A DNA stretch of 64,000 nt, taken from positions 5,001 to 69,000 of the forward strand of contig JAWQEG010004826.1 of NCBI GenBank assembly GCA_033782935.1, written 5' to 3'. Positions 50,719 through 62,218 of this stretch are shown piece after piece (the stretch's first letter is position 1; each line of letters begins with the position of its first letter). The notes under the pieces are model-generated. The model worked only from the letters and a program-made list of their open reading frames with translations. It did no database searches and had not been told where the DNA came from. The stretch is from Petrolisthes cinctipes. Its lineage: Eukaryota; Arthropoda; Malacostraca; Decapoda; Porcellanidae. The position numbers and the translations under genes were made by a program.

Positions 50719-51154
50719 AAAACTTTTTCATCCTTCATGATGTACCACAGGAGAAGGACCATGGTAGATTAGTAACATGTGAGCTGCATAAGTAGTATTG
50801 CTATCAACTCTACTCACATTTTGTTCAGTACCAGTGTGAATGTTGAACCATACACCACCACCACCACCTAATCATAACCTACCATACAAACAATTACAAT
50901 GCAACAGTGACGATGGAAACAATGATGATATTAAGGACGTCACCAACATTTCCTTCACCAAGCTCAATGACACATTGGATGTTTAGTCAACGTGTCCCTA
51001 CACATAATTTTATAAAGTGGTTTGTACTACAACAGTGACAAACAACACTGCTGATGACATAAGTACAATTATTTTGACACCCCAGGGAGACCCAGTGCAG
51101 TACACCTAACACAACACCACAGGATAATTTTTAACAGTCTGATTAACAAAGAAA

Positions 51155-51160
51155 AATAAA
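51155..51160 (+). promoter_or_regulatory. Poly(A) signal AATAAA, proximal candidate
   Basis: Canonical hexamer about 440 nt after the stop codon. Confidence 0.4.
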
Positions 51161-51427
51161 ATAATTGATGATAAAACTTTGACCAGCAGAATATTTTGAT
51201 CTGAAGAAATAACTTTGCTCCAAGACATAAAACTATTTTTTTTAGTTAATTTTTAAACACTTGAATTTTTGTATTTTGGTATTTGGTAAATTTCACATTT
51301 ATCCAAAAGCTAAATTTGCTTTTATTCAGCTTCATAACATTAATTGGCAATCCTCTTTTTTGGTTATACAGTAGTTATATTAATTTTTGGTTTCGGCAGA
51401 TATTTAACATCACCAAATTGGTCTTGT

Positions 51428-51433
51428 AATAAA
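51428..51433 (+). promoter_or_regulatory. Poly(A) signal AATAAA, distal candidate
   Basis: Canonical hexamer about 710 nt after the stop, with T/GT-rich sequence downstream. Confidence 0.5.
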
Positions 51434-51460
51434 ATTTTGCGATAATTTTGTGTCTGAAAT

Positions 51461-51749
51461 GTATTCCCCAAAACCTCATCTAGAGTGTCATAAATAGTCA
51501 ATGGAAACTGCATCCAAGGTAAGTCCCTCACTCAGCTGACTGTCCTGTGTATTATTCTACTGCATTGTTTATCAGTTCGCCAATAACAACACTAATTCAA
51601 TAGTTTTTTAATTTCTCCATCCCATCTTTTTCCATCCATCCTACCACCCCTCTAACAAAATCAACATTAATATTCTTTCACTGTGTTCAATTTTCACATT
51701 ACACACATACAGCTTGGTACTCCAATCTAATCTCCCGTTACACAAAATG
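51461..51749. other. Intergenic spacer after laminin alpha, nothing recognised
   Basis: AT-rich. Confidence 0.5.
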
Positions 51750-51880
51750 CTGTATGCAAGAACATCCGTAGTGTTGACGATGGTGTGGCACCGGTATGTT
51801 GATTCTGTAGTTTGTCTATGGAGCCGTCGTATCAGTACCATGCCATCGTATGCACCACGAATGTCCTCGAATATGGCCCA
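51750..51880. mobile_element. 'GGGCCATATGCAAGAAC' palindromic MITE, copy 2
   Basis: TGTATGCAAGAACATCCGTA ... CGAATGTCCTCGAATATGGCCC; arms with ACGATGG / CCATCGT. Confidence 0.8.
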
Positions 51881-52032
51881 AAGACATGAAGTCACTGATA
51901 AGCAAACATACATATTTCATTTTACAGCCATTTTTCCTAATAGACAGAGTACAGATGATGAAATGCCAACAAGCACATTTGCAGAATATGTCAACTATAA
52001 ACAGAATCTGAAGTAATCAAAGTATGAACATT

Positions 52033-52206
52033 TTAAGGGGAGATTCTCTTGTCGGTAAACAGGAGGGCTTGCGATTCCTCCAAACTAGGATACAAAACAA
52101 CAGACAGATCCCCTATTAGTAACACTGAAATGATTTAGTTTCCTGGCATAGTTTGGACAAATCAGTAGCCCTCCAATTTCCCCAAATGAGAATATCCCCT
52201 CCTTAA
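52033..52206. mobile_element. TTAA palindromic MITE
   Basis: TTAAGGGGAGATTCTCTTG ... GAGAATATCCCCTCCTTAA. Confidence 0.88.
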
Positions 52207-52350
52207 TAACTACAACTCACTAAAACATATAATTGAAAAGCTCTTTGCTATTGGTGAAAAGGCTACTACTGTATTTTGAAAGTTACTTTGTTATGTGGAC
52301 AACGATATTGTGTGAGAAACAGAAGTATTGGACTCGCTTTACATAATGAG

Positions 52351-52462
52351 TTATATTTGAGAACATTCGTGGTGCATACGACGACTCCATAGGCAAACAA
52401 CAGAGCCGTCGCATCATTGCCAAGTCGTCGTATGCACCACAAACGTTCTTGAATACGGCCCA
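52351..52462. mobile_element. 'GGGCCATATGCAAGAAC' palindromic MITE, copy 3
   Basis: GAGAACATTCGTGGTGCATA ... CAAACGTTCTTGAATACGGCCC. Confidence 0.8.
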
Positions 52463-52926
52463 ATGTCACAACACAACACACATGAGTATCTCTGATGTAC
52501 AGTACAGTGCAATTTTCTTCTTTATCCTGGTGAAATTTCCCAATCGCCTTCTTAGTAATGTAACCTTAAATGCATGCCTTTGAATACATACAAGTGTTTA
52601 TTACAAGTTGCAGATAAAAACATAATGTGTAAATATTTGGTGGAATTTGTCTCAGAATACATTACAAAGAAACAAAAAGAAAGTATATAAATGAGACAGA
52701 TAGTATGGGACATTCATTTTTCACCAGGTTAAAAATACAGTATAATGGGAGTATAGTTTAGTGAGGCAAAAGTCAAAATTTCTGCTCAAACACTAACAAT
52801 GAAAGGGAAGGAAAATCCAGAAAGAGATAATAGGGGGATACCTGGGGCAGCGGAAGTGTGTTACGTGGCAGTGTGGAGGATTCAGTAGCCTCCGAGGCAC
52901 TGAAAGCTCCTTACTCCACTATAAAG

Positions 52927-53082
52927 GTACAGTCACGGTCAAAAGCCCTGCAACGGGTGAATGGAAGTGTGCCGTGAGAGACAAACATAAGAACCAATGA
53001 GAAATCAACAACTACAATCTTACACCATTTTTCTGCTTAGTTTCATTGGAAGGTATTACATGACTATTGGCCGTGACTGTAC
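52927..53082. mobile_element. MITE with GTACAGTCACGG ends
   Basis: GTACAGTCACGGTCAAAAG ... CTATTGGCCGTGACTGTAC, about 156 bp. Confidence 0.85.
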
Positions 53083-53272
53083 AGGTGGATACACTACTCT
53101 GGATGGGACAGTCAACAGTGAATAATTATCACACTTTCACATTCATCACACTGTGGAGGGAAGGTCAGTATTTTCAAAGCTAGCCAGGTGCTGATTACTC
53201 TTACTACAGTTTGTCAGGGAGATGGCAGAGTTTATTTTGTTGGAATACAGTGAAACTCTCCTTGTACATTCG

Positions 53273-53461
53273 GATACCATAGTCTCTAGCCCACCTGAGT
53301 CGAAGCAGGCTGTTTCTGGACGACAGCTCACCCAAAGCCTCCATTAGCTCGAGATGTGTGTAGCCTCGTGATGGTTTGGGTGGGCTGTCGTCCAGAAACC
53401 GCCTGCTTCAGATCTCGGGCTTCGACTCAGGTGGGCTAGAGACTATGGTATACGAGTGTAC
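53273..53461. mobile_element. Hairpin MITE 'GACGACAGCCCAC' family, compact copy
   Basis: GCCCACCTGAGTCGAAGC ... GCTTCGACTCAGGTGGGC, near-perfect long hairpin; shows the unexpanded loop compared with 29608-30326. Confidence 0.88.
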
Positions 53462-53640
53462 ACTGGAATTATAGGTGTGAAATAATGTAGAGTAATGAAA
53501 CTGTGTACAGAAAACTTGCATTGTACAGCACACTGGAATTTTGGGTGTGAAATGTAATGTGTAATGAACCTGTGTACAGAAAACTCTCATTGTATGTACA
53601 CGACACTGATATTATGGGTGTGAAATAGTGTAGAGTAAGT
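53460..53640. repeat. About 62-bp tandem repeat, 3 copies
   Basis: ACACTGGAATTATAGGTGTG, TGTGTACAGAAAACTTGCAT units. Confidence 0.8.
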
Positions 53641-53652
53641 GTTTACAGTAAT

Positions 53653-53795
53653 GTACACTGGCTCAAAAAAGTATCGCGCAGGTGGGGTCCGATTGTTCGG
53701 TAAATGATCGCTACAGCTCGTTTTCAGTAGCCATCGTCTTAGGTGTCAGAATGTTTCACAAGGGAAATGCGCGATACTTTTTTGATCGAGTGTAC
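53653..53795. mobile_element. Mariner-like MITE (AAAAAAGTATCGCGCA ends)
   Basis: GTACACTGGCTCAAAAAAGT ... ACTTTTTTGATCGAGTGTAC; ATCGCGCA / TGCGCGAT pair. Confidence 0.85.
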
Positions 53796-54040
53796 ATACA
53801 TACATTCTTTACACACACACACACACACACACTATTTCACATACATAATGCCAGTGTAAAATGAGAGTTTATTGTATAGCAGCTCCAACTTACAAACATA
53901 TGAACAGATCCCTTCCTTCACTCTAGAGGCTGTATAGTCACAAGGATATACTGTATTATATGATTGGTAAGACTGATTCATTATGTAAAACAAATAAACG
54001 AGATCAGGAAAATACAGATAAGACAGATTCGACACATGTT

Positions 54041-54253
54041 CAACCACAATCAAATAACCACGAACACTTTCCTTCCATCGTGCAAATAAATCAGTATCAT
54101 ATTAAAATATAATCATACAACACCTTACGTCAACTCAACCCCCTCAATAATTTTTATGAGGTGCTGCAAAATCATACATGTGTTGTTCTTTATTACCAAG
54201 ATATTTACTATGATGGAAGGAGTGTGTCGGTGCATATTTGATTGAGGCTGTAC
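54041..54253. mobile_element. MITE, 'CCACAATCAAATA' family, copy 2
   Basis: ACCACAATCAAATAACCACG ... TATTTGATTGAGGCTGTAC. Confidence 0.82.
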
Positions 54254-54345
54254 AGTCAGCTAAAAAAGTATTGCAACTTCCCTATAAATAATTATAGTTA
54301 ATTTCAATGTAATGGTGGTTCCAATATTTTTTTTGCTGTCTGTAC
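54250..54345. mobile_element. Short mariner-like MITE adjoining the previous element
   Basis: GTACAGTCAGCTAAAAAAGT ... TTTTTTTTGCTGTCTGTAC; shares the GTAC with the element at 54041. Confidence 0.83.
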
Positions 54346-54497
54346 TTTAGATGAATTATATGTACACACTTACAGGAGAAAATACTCTTGGGTGTGACGT
54401 GTGATAGATAAGATTTATTCAATTCCGTTCAGTAATGCAGTGACTAGTTCAGCATTCCAGACCATAATTATAGAGTATCTGATATTATGACAGTAAT

Positions 54498-54715
54498 GTA
54501 CAGTCGGTCATAGGAATTTGTATACAACACAGTGGAATCAAGGGTTCGTAACAAGTAGAAAATTTCGTACATTAATTTCCCAACGCCAAATTTTTCTATT
54601 AATATTATTTGGCTAATACTTGAATCAGTCAGCAGAATAATACCTACAGTATGTGTAAAATAAAGACCACCTTTTTACCAATGCTCTGTGTATGAATTCC
54701 TGAAGCAGACTGTAC
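54498..54715. mobile_element. MITE with GTACAGTCGGTCATAGGAAT ends, copy 2
   Basis: Body AATACTTGAATCAGTCAGCAG and right end TGAATTCCTGAAGCAGACTGTAC match 28188 and 57900. Confidence 0.85.
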
Positions 54716-54780
54716 GAGGATATGGACAAAATAAATACAAGGGAATTGGCACATGAAAGCAAATATAAAAGTGAGATATT

Positions 54781-54912
54781 GGGCCTTATGCAAGAACGTC
54801 CATGGTCTACACGATGGCTTTAACCGGTATGATGGCTCTGTTGTCTGTCTATGGAGTCATCGTACCGGTACCACGCCATCGTCAACACCACGGATGTTCT
54901 TGAATATGGCCC
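54781..54912. mobile_element. 'GGGCCATATGCAAGAAC' palindromic MITE, best copy
   Basis: GGGCCTTATGCAAGAACGTCC ... GATGTTCTTGAATATGGCCC; near-complete 132-bp palindrome. Confidence 0.85.
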
Positions 54913-55040
54913 ATTATACGATGAGTCGACTACAGTACCGTACATATATCCTCCGAGTGAAGAGGTTTGTAAACACTGATTGTCCCGTGTAGTAAGGTTC
55001 CCTCGTATACAAAGTTCACTCATCATCATACAATTCTGCC

Positions 55041-55200
55041 TTAAGGGACCCTGTGATGTAGTCAGAAAATTGGAGTTATAGGAGTCCTTCAAATATTGCC
55101 ACGGAACACCACCTACAGTATATGGAAGGAGCTTGTTTCGTGGCATGTTCTGGAGGAATCAGAAGCCTCCAGTTTTCATACACGATCACAGGGTCCTTAA
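55041..55200. mobile_element. TTAA MITE, 'GGACCCTGTGAT' subfamily
   Basis: TTAAGGGACCCTGTGATG ... GATCACAGGGTCCTTAA. Confidence 0.9.
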
Positions 55201-55364
55201 CGGGAGATGTTTTTTTAAGGTAAATTGGCGGGCAATGGATTCCTCTAAACTATGCCACGAAACATATCACCTATTAGTAGCACTGAGGGCATCTGGCTGC
55301 TTTCTGGCATAGTTTGGAGGATTCACAGACCTTCCAATTCACCAACAAGAGAATCTTCCCTTAA
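55197..55364. mobile_element. TTAA palindromic MITE, shares TTAA with the previous copy
   Basis: TTAACGGGAGATGTTTTTT ... AAGAGAATCTTCCCTTAA. Confidence 0.85.
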
Positions 55365-55530
55365 CTGCGAGATTCTTTTGAAGGTAACTTGGCGGTCAAC
55401 GGATTCCTCCAAACTATACCAGGAAACAGGTCCCTCGTTAAAGCAGCAGTAAGGTTGTCTGAGATCTGGCATAGTTTGGAGAAATCACAGACCTTCCAAT
55501 TCACCAACAAGAGAATCAATTTCCCCTTAA
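55361..55530. mobile_element. TTAA palindromic MITE, third in a row
   Basis: TTAACTGCGAGATTCTTTTG ... GAGAATCAATTTCCCCTTAA. Confidence 0.85.
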
Positions 55531-55930
55531 CTCTTCTTTTGCCATAACTTACGTCACAGAAGTAACTGAACAGTATAAAATCATATTATAAATCTTAATA
55601 TTATGGCCTCAACCTACAGCTGTTCATTCAATACATAATATACAGCAAGCAATACCTAATACAGTAGAAATTTTTTGTTTGTGTACAGTAGAATTCACTA
55701 ATGCAGTACTGTATCTATCAATATACTGTATGTATATAGATGTGGGAGAAAGCAAACAAAAAATATAAAATCTAATAAAACTACAATTATTCAGTTATTC
55801 ATTAGCTTTGGTTTTGCAAAAGGAAACATTTACAGATTAAACAATATAATAATCACACTGCATCTCCAGCCTAAATTATATAAAACATTATAAAGATAAT
55901 TAGTATAGATAAGGAACTAATTTGCCTCCA

Positions 55931-56004
55931 GTACAGTCACGGCACATAGTCCTTGACCAGGGTGTAAGGGGGAGTCTGATCAAGGACTATATGCCGTGAC
56001 TGTA
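55931..56004. mobile_element. 74-bp hairpin element, GTACAGTCACGGC ends
   Basis: GTACAGTCACGGCACATAGT .. ACTATATGCCGTGACTGTA; CCTTGACCAG / CTGATCAAGG also pair. It is little more than two arms. Confidence 0.85.
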
Positions 56005-56098
56005 GATAAATGAATTACAACTGAACCTCAACAATATATAAACTCCATCCAGGCAACAACACCAATGACAATGTAAGGTTGGTTGGCCACAGGAATTC

Positions 56099-56262
56099 TT
56101 AAGGGGGTAATTCACTTTTGTTACATTGGAGCTCCTTGATTCCTCCAAAGTATGCCAGGAAACAGGGCCAGATGAACAAAAAAATTAATGATGTTCTGTT
56201 ACTTGGAATAGTTTGGAGGAATCATTTGCTCCAGATTTACCAACATCGAACTTCTCCCTTAA
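56099..56262. mobile_element. TTAA MITE nested in the GGCCACAGG element
   Basis: TTAAGGGGGTAATTCACTTT ... CGAACTTCTCCCTTAA; inserted at GAATTCTTAA of the host element. Confidence 0.9.
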
Positions 56263-56265
56263 TAC

Positions 56266-56402
56266 AGTATTCGTAAACATTTGTGGTGTATACGATGGCG
56301 TAGTACCGATACGACGGCTCCATAGACAAACAACTGAGCCATCGTACCGGTACCACACCATCGTATACACTATACACCATGGAGGTTCTTGAATATGGTC
56401 CT
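56266..56402. mobile_element. 'GGGCCATATGCAAGAAC' palindromic MITE, copy 5 (nested)
   Basis: CGTAAACATTTGTGGTGTAT ... GAGGTTCTTGAATATGGTCC. Confidence 0.78.
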
Positions 56403-57003
56403 GTATCTCATCTTTCATTAGGGGTATAGATTTTTGTCCTATCAATAAATCTTTGAAAATATTACGAGAGACATGGAAACCTAATAAGTCATTCATTAAT
56501 TTCAGATTACTGTACTGTAATGAATGGTCTACCAAGTTCTTTGAAAATATTAAGAGACATATGGAAACCTAAAAAGTTATTTGTTAATCTCGGAATACTG
56601 TAATGAATGGTTTACCAAGTGACTCAGTGACTGCAAAACAACAAACCTTATAATAATGTTGTTGTATTGCAGTTACATAGTCTTACATTTTCTCAGTGTG
56701 TGTGTGTGTGTGTGTTTACGGATTCTTGTGGCCAATAGTACAACTCGGTGTGTTTTGTCAGTGCAAAGTTATTACAGTAAAAGTGTGTTATTGTTTTATT
56801 TTTATCTGGGCAAAAAAAAAAATGCACCGATTCCCTTCCATGACCTCAGTGATGTATTTAAGTCGGACACATTCCACTGCTGAAGAGTTGTAGGTAAGTA
56901 ACTAGTTGTACATATTTTTTTTGGTGTGTTGTGTCTTGGATTGCATTACATTTACCGCAAAAGACGAAAACATAAATGAGGGAGTCGTTGCAATGTTGCC
57001 CGG

Positions 57004-57006
<3 letters not shown>

Positions 57007-57044
<38 letters not shown>
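57007..57044. repeat. Poly(A) tract, about 38 nt
   Basis: Uninterrupted A run, then ATGTATTGTAATTG; directly before a MITE. Confidence 0.9.
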
Positions 57045-57046
<2 letters not shown>

Positions 57047-57063
57047 TATTGTAATTGTGTAAA

Positions 57064-57274
57064 GTCACAATTAAATATCCACCGACACTTTCCTTCCATC
57101 GTAGTAAATATCTTGGTAATAAAGAACAACACATGTATGATTTTGCAGCACCTCATACTAGTAATTGAGGGGGTTGAGTTGACATAAGGTGTTGTATGAT
57201 TATATTTTGATATGATACTGATTTATTTGCGTGATAGAAGTATGGTGTCGGTGGTTATTTGATTGTGGCTGTAC
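57064..57274. mobile_element. MITE, 'CCACAATCAAATA' family, copy 3
   Basis: TCACAATTAAATATCCACCG ... TATTTGATTGTGGCTGTAC. Confidence 0.85.
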
Positions 57275-57562
57275 ATAATCATAATCTACCCACATTTTTT
57301 CTATTCCCAAGGTTTTTGTCAGAATTTTGATATTTCATTTTTGTCACACATACAGTATGGCATCGCGACTAACAAAATCCATAATAAATTTTGTGCACTC
57401 TCTTTTGCTTTTACATGTTCACATTATCCAGAAACTACAAAAATAATTAATGATTAGTAGTTTGATGTCATTTTAAATTGAGGAAAAAATATGTCAACTG
57501 GAACTGGGTAGCAGTAAGTGACATAAGTGAATATTTCTAACCTCTGCAAAGATGGTACCACT

Positions 57563-57737
57563 TTAAGGAGAGATTCTTATGTTGGTGATTATTATGTAGG
57601 TCTCTGATTACTCCAAACTGTAGCACGAAACAGATAGATCCCTTATTAGTACCGTAGAGGGCATCTGTTTTCTGGTATAGTTTGGAGGAATCGGCAGTGG
57701 CCTTCCAATTTACCAACAAGATAAGCTCCCCATAATC
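57563..57737. mobile_element. TTAA palindromic MITE
   Basis: TTAAGGAGAGATTCTTATG ... AAGATAAGCTCCCCATAA. Confidence 0.85.
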
Positions 57738-57899
57738 AGGTTTTTGTCGCTGTGATTCTTTCGGTTTCTTCCGTGATCCCTCAGAAAATTATTTGTGGCA
57801 CAGAATACTCTCCTAAACATGCCACAAAGTTCTGTTGGCATATTGGAGGTTAGCAATTACTTTATATATTGTGATAAGCGACAGTATAGTTACCATAAT

Positions 57900-58115
57900 G
57901 TACAGTCAACCTCAGGAATTCGTATACACCACTGTGACATCAAGGCTTCCTAACAACTAGAAAACTTAGTACATTAATTTCCCAACACCAACCTGTCTAG
58001 TAATGTTGTTTGGCTAATACTTGAATCAGTCAGCAGAAAAACCCCTACAGTATGTGTAGAATAAAGACCATTTTTAACCAATGCTATGTGTACGAATTCC
58101 TGAGGCCGACAGTAC
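57900..58115. mobile_element. MITE with GTACAGTCAACCTCAGGAAT ends, copy 3
   Basis: Left CTCAGGAATTCGTATACACC, right GTGTACGAATTCCTGAGGCC; best-preserved copy. Confidence 0.88.
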
Positions 58116-58289
58116 TTATAGTGTAATGATTAGATTTTAAAGAGGAAATAAGAAGACTGTGTTAGGCCAGGGAGACCTTGTACCATGGAGGAAAAAGAAG
58201 CAGGGACAGCTGAAGAGAGAAAAAGGATTGGCTTGGGTCTAAAGGGGTGCCAAAACCCCATAAAGTATTGAGTGGGTTGCTTCTTCTGG

Positions 58290-58464
58290 GGAGATTCTTT
58301 TTGTTGGTGAATTGGAAGGTTTTTGACTCCCCCAAACTATGCCAAGAAACAGATCCCCTATTTGTACCAATGAGGGTGTCTCTTTTTCTGACACACAGTA
58401 CAGTACAGTAGTTAGGAGGAATCAGTGACTTTCCAATTTACCAAGAAGAGAATTTTCCATTATT
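58290..58464. mobile_element. TTAA-family MITE
   Basis: GGGGAGATTCTTTTTGTTGG ... AAGAGAATTTTCCATTATTC, with CAGTACAGTACAGTA inserted in the right arm. Confidence 0.82.
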
Positions 58465-59750
58465 CAATACAGGCTGCAAGAATCACTACCGGGTAACTTT
58501 CTATTTTTCAACCTGACCACAAATCCCTCAGTACTGTAGTGTTATTATAATGTTTTCTTACAAGGACTAATTGAACCCCAGTGGTGGCACAATTTCCACA
58601 AAAAACAGTAATTTACTTGAACATAATATTAATACATAACCCAAATGCAAATCACCATCATTCCATATTACTAGAATATTTTGTGCCAGTTAAGGTCTTG
58701 GATTAAGCTTATATCTTACTATGATTACTATTATTATTATTATTATTATTATTATTGTTTTTTATCATTACTATTGCTTTTCTGTATTATTACAGGACTT
58801 TAAAGCTAACACAACCGCAGAAAATACTTGGATTCCTTTGCATAGCAAAAACATACACACACACGATATATTTACATTATACAACAGCAATACTCATTAT
58901 TAAATATATTTGTCATGCTAATTATACAATTACTGGTATCAATACTGTGTATTACAATATGGATATAGACTGAAAGATCAACACCACTTCCATATACTTG
59001 AATCAACACACTGGCCTTGGTACACACAGTTTGGGCCACAGATACAAATATGTACTGTACTGTACTCTTAAGAACTTGGTCTTTTCGTAAACAGTATGAT
59101 ACACAACTCTTTCTCAAAATTTGTTTACACATACACAACTCTTTCTTAAAAAAATTTTACACATACCCATAATTATGTGTAATAGAAATACTGTATAACA
59201 TTATCTCTTCCAACTAAATCGAGAAAAAAACAAAAGCTGAAAATAATGATCTTAGGGACAATATGGAAGAAATATTCAGTGGCTGTGGTGAGAGTGACTG
59301 ACACACACCAAGTCATTATATTGATCATTCTCGTTACCTACTCAGTAAGTACACAGGGTAATAAAAATAACTACCGAGCATGATGGGGTCTGATGGTTGT
59401 ATAAATGATTGGCACAGCTCTCAATGATACCCTGGGATTAAATGCACACACACACACACACAAATACGTCAGAACAAACAGGTAAGCAAGGTAAGGACAC
59501 ACACACATACACAAATAGGTAAGAAAATACAGATAAACAAGAACACACACACACACACACACACACAAGCTATTTTTAAATTTTTCAGCATCCATCGTCT
59601 GAGGTGTCTCAATGTTTTACACGAGAATTACACCCATGTTTTTTTTTTTTTTACCTTGTGTACTTTTCTTTTCTCACCTGACCCTTGGAGTGCCTGGGAA
59701 GCGACACACCACACTGGCCTCATCTCTGGTTTGATTACAAGAGACTTCCT
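58465..59750. other. Intergenic, no gene; (ATT)n at 58725-58755 and CA-rich runs at 59440-59570
   Basis: AT-rich; no element recognised beyond simple repeats. Confidence 0.5.
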
Positions 59751-59753
59751 CCT

Positions 59754-59932
59754 TAAAGGGATACTACAGTGTTGGTAAATCTGGAGTAATACTGATTCCT
59801 TCATACTAGTCTAAGCAACGGGCCAATATTATTTTTGTTAATCTGGTTTTGTTTCCCACCATAATTATATACTTTGAAGAAATCAAGATGCTCCAATGTA
59901 CCATAAGTAATACATACTATCCCCTTTAAGCA
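59754..59932. mobile_element. TTAA MITE, 'GTAAATCTGG' subfamily
   Basis: TTAAAGGGATACTACAGTG ... CATACTATCCCCTTTAA. Confidence 0.85.
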
Positions 59933-59999
59933 CAGTATTATCCAGGTGTCTATATACTGTACATAACTGGAACTATATGCCGAAGAAACAGATAAGATT

Positions 60000-60430
60000 T
60001 TTACATCAATCTTTGCAAGGGTTAGGCAGAGTAGGAGTGCATCAACAGTAGGAAGTGCATGCTAAATAAACAGGGAGGAATTTTACATCCAAACATTGCA
60101 AATATTTAGCACGGACTGAGTCTATGAGCAGCTACAAGTGCATGCTAAAGAAACAGAGATGAAATTTATGGTAAGCATTGCAAATATTTAGCATTGTACA
60201 GGATGAGGCTATGAACGAACAGCTACGAGTGCATGCTTTATAAAGAAAGAGGTGTGTTGTGAAGTAATGTTGTGAGTGTAACAGTTATGAGTGCAGGCTA
60301 AGGAAAGAGGTGTACAGTACAGTATTTATAAAGTAATGTTGTGAGTGTAATGGTTATGAGTACATGCCAAAGAAAGAGGTGTACAGTACAGTATTTATAA
60401 AGTAATGTTGTGAGTGTAAGAGTTACAAGT
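60000..60430. repeat. Degenerate about 60-bp tandem repeat
   Basis: AAGTGCATGCTAAAGAAACAG and AAAGTAATGTTGTGAGTGTA recur four to six times. Confidence 0.7.
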
Positions 60431-60594
60431 CGGTCGTGAGTTAATATGATGAGGGACCCGTGCCACTATCCATCTGGTTGGTTGGCTCATTACACACGTC
60501 TATTTCAGAGGTACGGAAGCATTATCTCACTACTCTACTTGGAAGCCTGTCTATTATTATTCTATACGCACTAATATTAGCACAGTGTAACACA

Positions 60595-60715
60595 TCATCA
60601 TCATCATCATCATATACTTGAGGGAGGGAGGGAAGGAGGAGTGAAAGAGGGAGGGAGTGAAGGAGAGAAGGGTGAAGGTGGGAGGGAGGGAGGGGGGGAA
60701 GGGAAAGGGGGAATA
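60595..60715. repeat. (ATC)n and (GGGA)n simple repeats
   Basis: ATCATCATCATCATC then GGGAGGGAGGGAGGG-type purine run. Confidence 0.85.
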
Positions 60716-60747
60716 TAATAAAAAGTGGGATTACAGTATCTACATAG

Positions 60748-60875
60748 TTTGGGTAAATTGGAAGACTACTGATTCCTCCAATCTATACTGTACTACAAAA
60801 CAGGTCCCCTTCTCTCGTATACCAATGTAATAGTTTGTTTCTTGGCGTTGTTAAGAGGAAGTAGCAGCCCTCCAA
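60748..60875. mobile_element. TTAA-family element, degenerate
   Basis: GGGTAAATTGGAAGACTACT, GATTCCTCC, right arm GAGGAAGTAGCAGCCCTCC. Confidence 0.6.
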
Positions 60876-60889
60876 TATGACTCACACAC

Positions 60890-61205
60890 ACACAGATAAA
60901 CTCACACACACACATTGGGGTGACAGTATTCCATCAATTAATAATAAACTTACACACATTACGCCTTATTCCATTAACAAATTATTTAACTAACAATAAA
61001 CAAACCGACACACACTGTGGGTTATTCCATCAACAAATGATTTAACTAATAATAAACAAACTGACACACATTACGCCTTATTCCATTAACAAATGATTTA
61101 ACTAATAATAAACAAACTGACACACACTGGGGGTTATTCCATCACCAAATTATTTAACTAACAATAAATAAACTGACACACATTGAGGCTACAGTATTCC
61201 ATTAG
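60890..61205. repeat. About 60-bp tandem repeat, about 5 copies
   Basis: Unit TAATAAACAAACTGACACAC plus ATT..TATTCCATTAACAAATGATTTAAC. Confidence 0.9.
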
Positions 61206-61409
61206 CTATTAACACCATGGGGGTTAGAATGATGACGTCTGTGAATGTGTGTGAGGCTGTGAACTCCCAAAACCTGTAGTGTAAGTACTGTACCAGGAAC
61301 AAACTATAGTGCAAGGATTGTTTTGTTTTTAATTTAGCACGGAAAAACTGCACCGATTCCCTTCAGAGTGATATGACTTTAGATAAATGTTCTGCAAGCA
61401 TTCCAATAT

Positions 61410-61845
61410 TTCTGTCTTTGTGTAAGTAACCTGTGTATGTCCTTGTGTAAGTAACCTGTGTATGTCCTTGTGTAAGTATTCTGTGTGTATGTCCTTGTGT
61501 AGGTATCATGTGTGTATGTCCTTTTTTAACCTGTGTATGTCCTTGTGTAAGTAACCTGTGTGTATGTCCTTGTGTATGTCCTTGTGTAAGTATCCTGTGT
61601 GTATGTCCTTTTTTAACCTGTGTATGTCCTTGTGTAAGTAACCTGTGTGTATGTCCTTGTGTATGTCCTTGTGTAAGTATCCTGTGTGTATGTCCTTTTT
61701 TAACCTGTGTATGTCCTTGTGTAAGTAATCTGCGTGTATGTCCTTGTGTAAGTAATCTGCGTGTATGTCCTTGTGTAAGTAACCTGTGTGTATGCCCTTG
61801 TGTAAGTAACCTGTGTGTATGCCCTTTTTTAACCTATGTATGGGA
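61410..61845. repeat. About 24-bp minisatellite TGTGTATGTCCTTGTGTAAG
   Basis: About 18 units with two unit types (GTAAGTAACC and TTTTTTAACC); makes a false Cys-rich frame. Confidence 0.93.
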
Positions 61846-62218
61846 AGGATTTACACATACAACTCATGAGGCCACTCCCTTTTAACACTGCCAACACAGA
61901 CACAGACAGGTTAGGTAACTTAAGTTATTATTACCTTACCTTAATTACATGGTCTGTTGTCAGTGTGGAGGAGTCAGTAGCTTCCAATTAATTAGAGAAG
62001 GTTAAGGAAGGATTTTTATCACATTGCTGCTGTAGGATGCACTTTAAAAATCAGGCAAGCCCCCTTTCCTTCACATGAGCGTTATTTTGCCATTTAACTT
62101 CACTGACTTCGGAACCGCATGGCAAAAAAAACGCTCGGGTGAATATAATTACCTATAGTACTTGATAAAAATAATAAATAACAAAGGCCATAAAAACTGT
62201 AATTTGTTGACCTATACA

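Larger units (their letters stand above)
50719..51460 (+). other. Laminin alpha 3'UTR (extent approximate)
   Basis: AT-rich non-coding sequence directly after the stop. Two AATAAA hexamers are present; the second lies in TGTAATAAAATTTTG and is followed by T-rich sequence. The true cleavage site needs transcript data. Confidence 0.6.
56081..56755. mobile_element. 'GGCCACAGGAATTCTTAC' MITE interrupted by other elements
   Basis: Left end GGTTGGCCACAGGAATTCTT at 56081, right end ATTCTTGTGGCCAATAGTAC near 56750, body at 56515-56700; two other MITEs lie inside. Confidence 0.75.

Noticed and set aside
51714..52016. 100-codon frame downstream of laminin, and similar frames at 54753 and 56185
   Set aside because: All are the same GGGCCAT palindromic MITE read through, not a gene.
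61508..61885. Cys-rich 125-codon frame ([10 protein letters not shown]..)
   Set aside because: A 24-bp GT-rich minisatellite read in one frame; no family resemblance and no exon context.
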